DNA from: Candidatus Gastranaerophilales bacterium
GTDB lineage: Bacteria > Cyanobacteriota > Vampirovibrionia > Gastranaerophilales > UBA9971
NCBI GenBank assembly: GCA_028277195.1
Contig: JANQGS010000118.1
Coordinates: 1 to 15,568, forward strand
DNA length: 15,568 nucleotides
Direction: 5' to 3'
Under the pieces are notes generated by a model. The model saw only the letters and a program-made list of their open reading frames with translations, was not told the DNA's origin and did no database searches. The translations under genes were made by a program, and so were the position numbers. This document shows positions 15,566-15,568 of this stretch, one piece after another. Every line of letters starts with the position of its first letter. Position 1 is the stretch's first letter.

Positions 15566-15568
15566 TAC

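Noticed and set aside
1..15568. CRISPR array, tRNA/rRNA genes, insertion sequences, toxin-antitoxin or phage-defence cassette.
   Set aside because: No spaced direct repeats, no cloverleaf genes, no transposase or integrase motifs, and no defence-type domains were seen on either strand.

Overview
The window is an AT-rich bacterial segment that looks like a whole assembled contig. It carries 13 protein-coding genes, all with dense bacterial spacing, and no RNA genes, CRISPR array or recognisable insertion sequence. The best guess for the source is a non-photosynthetic relative of Cyanobacteria (Vampirovibrionia/Melainabacteria, perhaps Gastranaerophilales). The main reason is the NarL-type response regulator: its receiver end (ANAYCLKDI...WLDPNIA) and its DNA-binding helix region (HTAKAHVCSILQKLCVDDR) resemble cyanobacterial response regulators as I remember them. 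This assignment is an inference from memory (about 55% sure) and no search was run.

Layout. Positions 1-3950 (minus strand) hold an overlapping cluster: nagZ-like glycoside hydrolase, a secreted TPR-repeat protein, and the first 389 codons of recJ, which runs off the left edge. Positions 4008-4867 hold a single-gene unit for a LuxR/NarL response regulator, with its own candidate promoter and terminator. Positions 4874-8263 (minus) hold a housekeeping operon gatC-pyrG-folC (tRNA amidation, CTP synthesis, folate polyglutamylation) read from a candidate promoter near 8250. A divergent intergenic region (8126-8404, the longest gap, 279 bases) contains that promoter, a perfect 25-base tandem duplication and a TATAAT box. 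It serves, on the plus strand, an unrecognised lysine-rich protein (8405-9301). That gene converges on prfA (release factor 1, minus), and one hairpin at 9337-9363 can terminate both.

From 10545 to 15196 (plus) lies a surface-polysaccharide cluster: a nucleotide-sugar epimerase of the UDP-glucuronate 4-epimerase type followed by three GT-B fold, GT4-type glycosyltransferases. The epimerase would supply an activated sugar and the transferases would assemble a glycan repeat. Two of the gene pairs overlap by four bases. The third junction is instead occupied by a 90-base fold-back element with a GC-rich core that can fold into a three-way junction.

The right end starts infA (translation initiation factor IF-1), but after about codon 60 the sequence turns back on itself: a 93-base perfect inverted copy of infA follows after a 23-base spacer and continues to the edge. 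This is most simply an amplification or assembly chimera, so the last ~95 bases and the C-terminus of the infA product should not be trusted. No clearly new multi-gene system is visible. The items most worth a second look are the 12704-12793 fold-back element, the unrecognised 298-residue protein with its repeat-bearing promoter, the FolC insertion, and the palindromic contig end.
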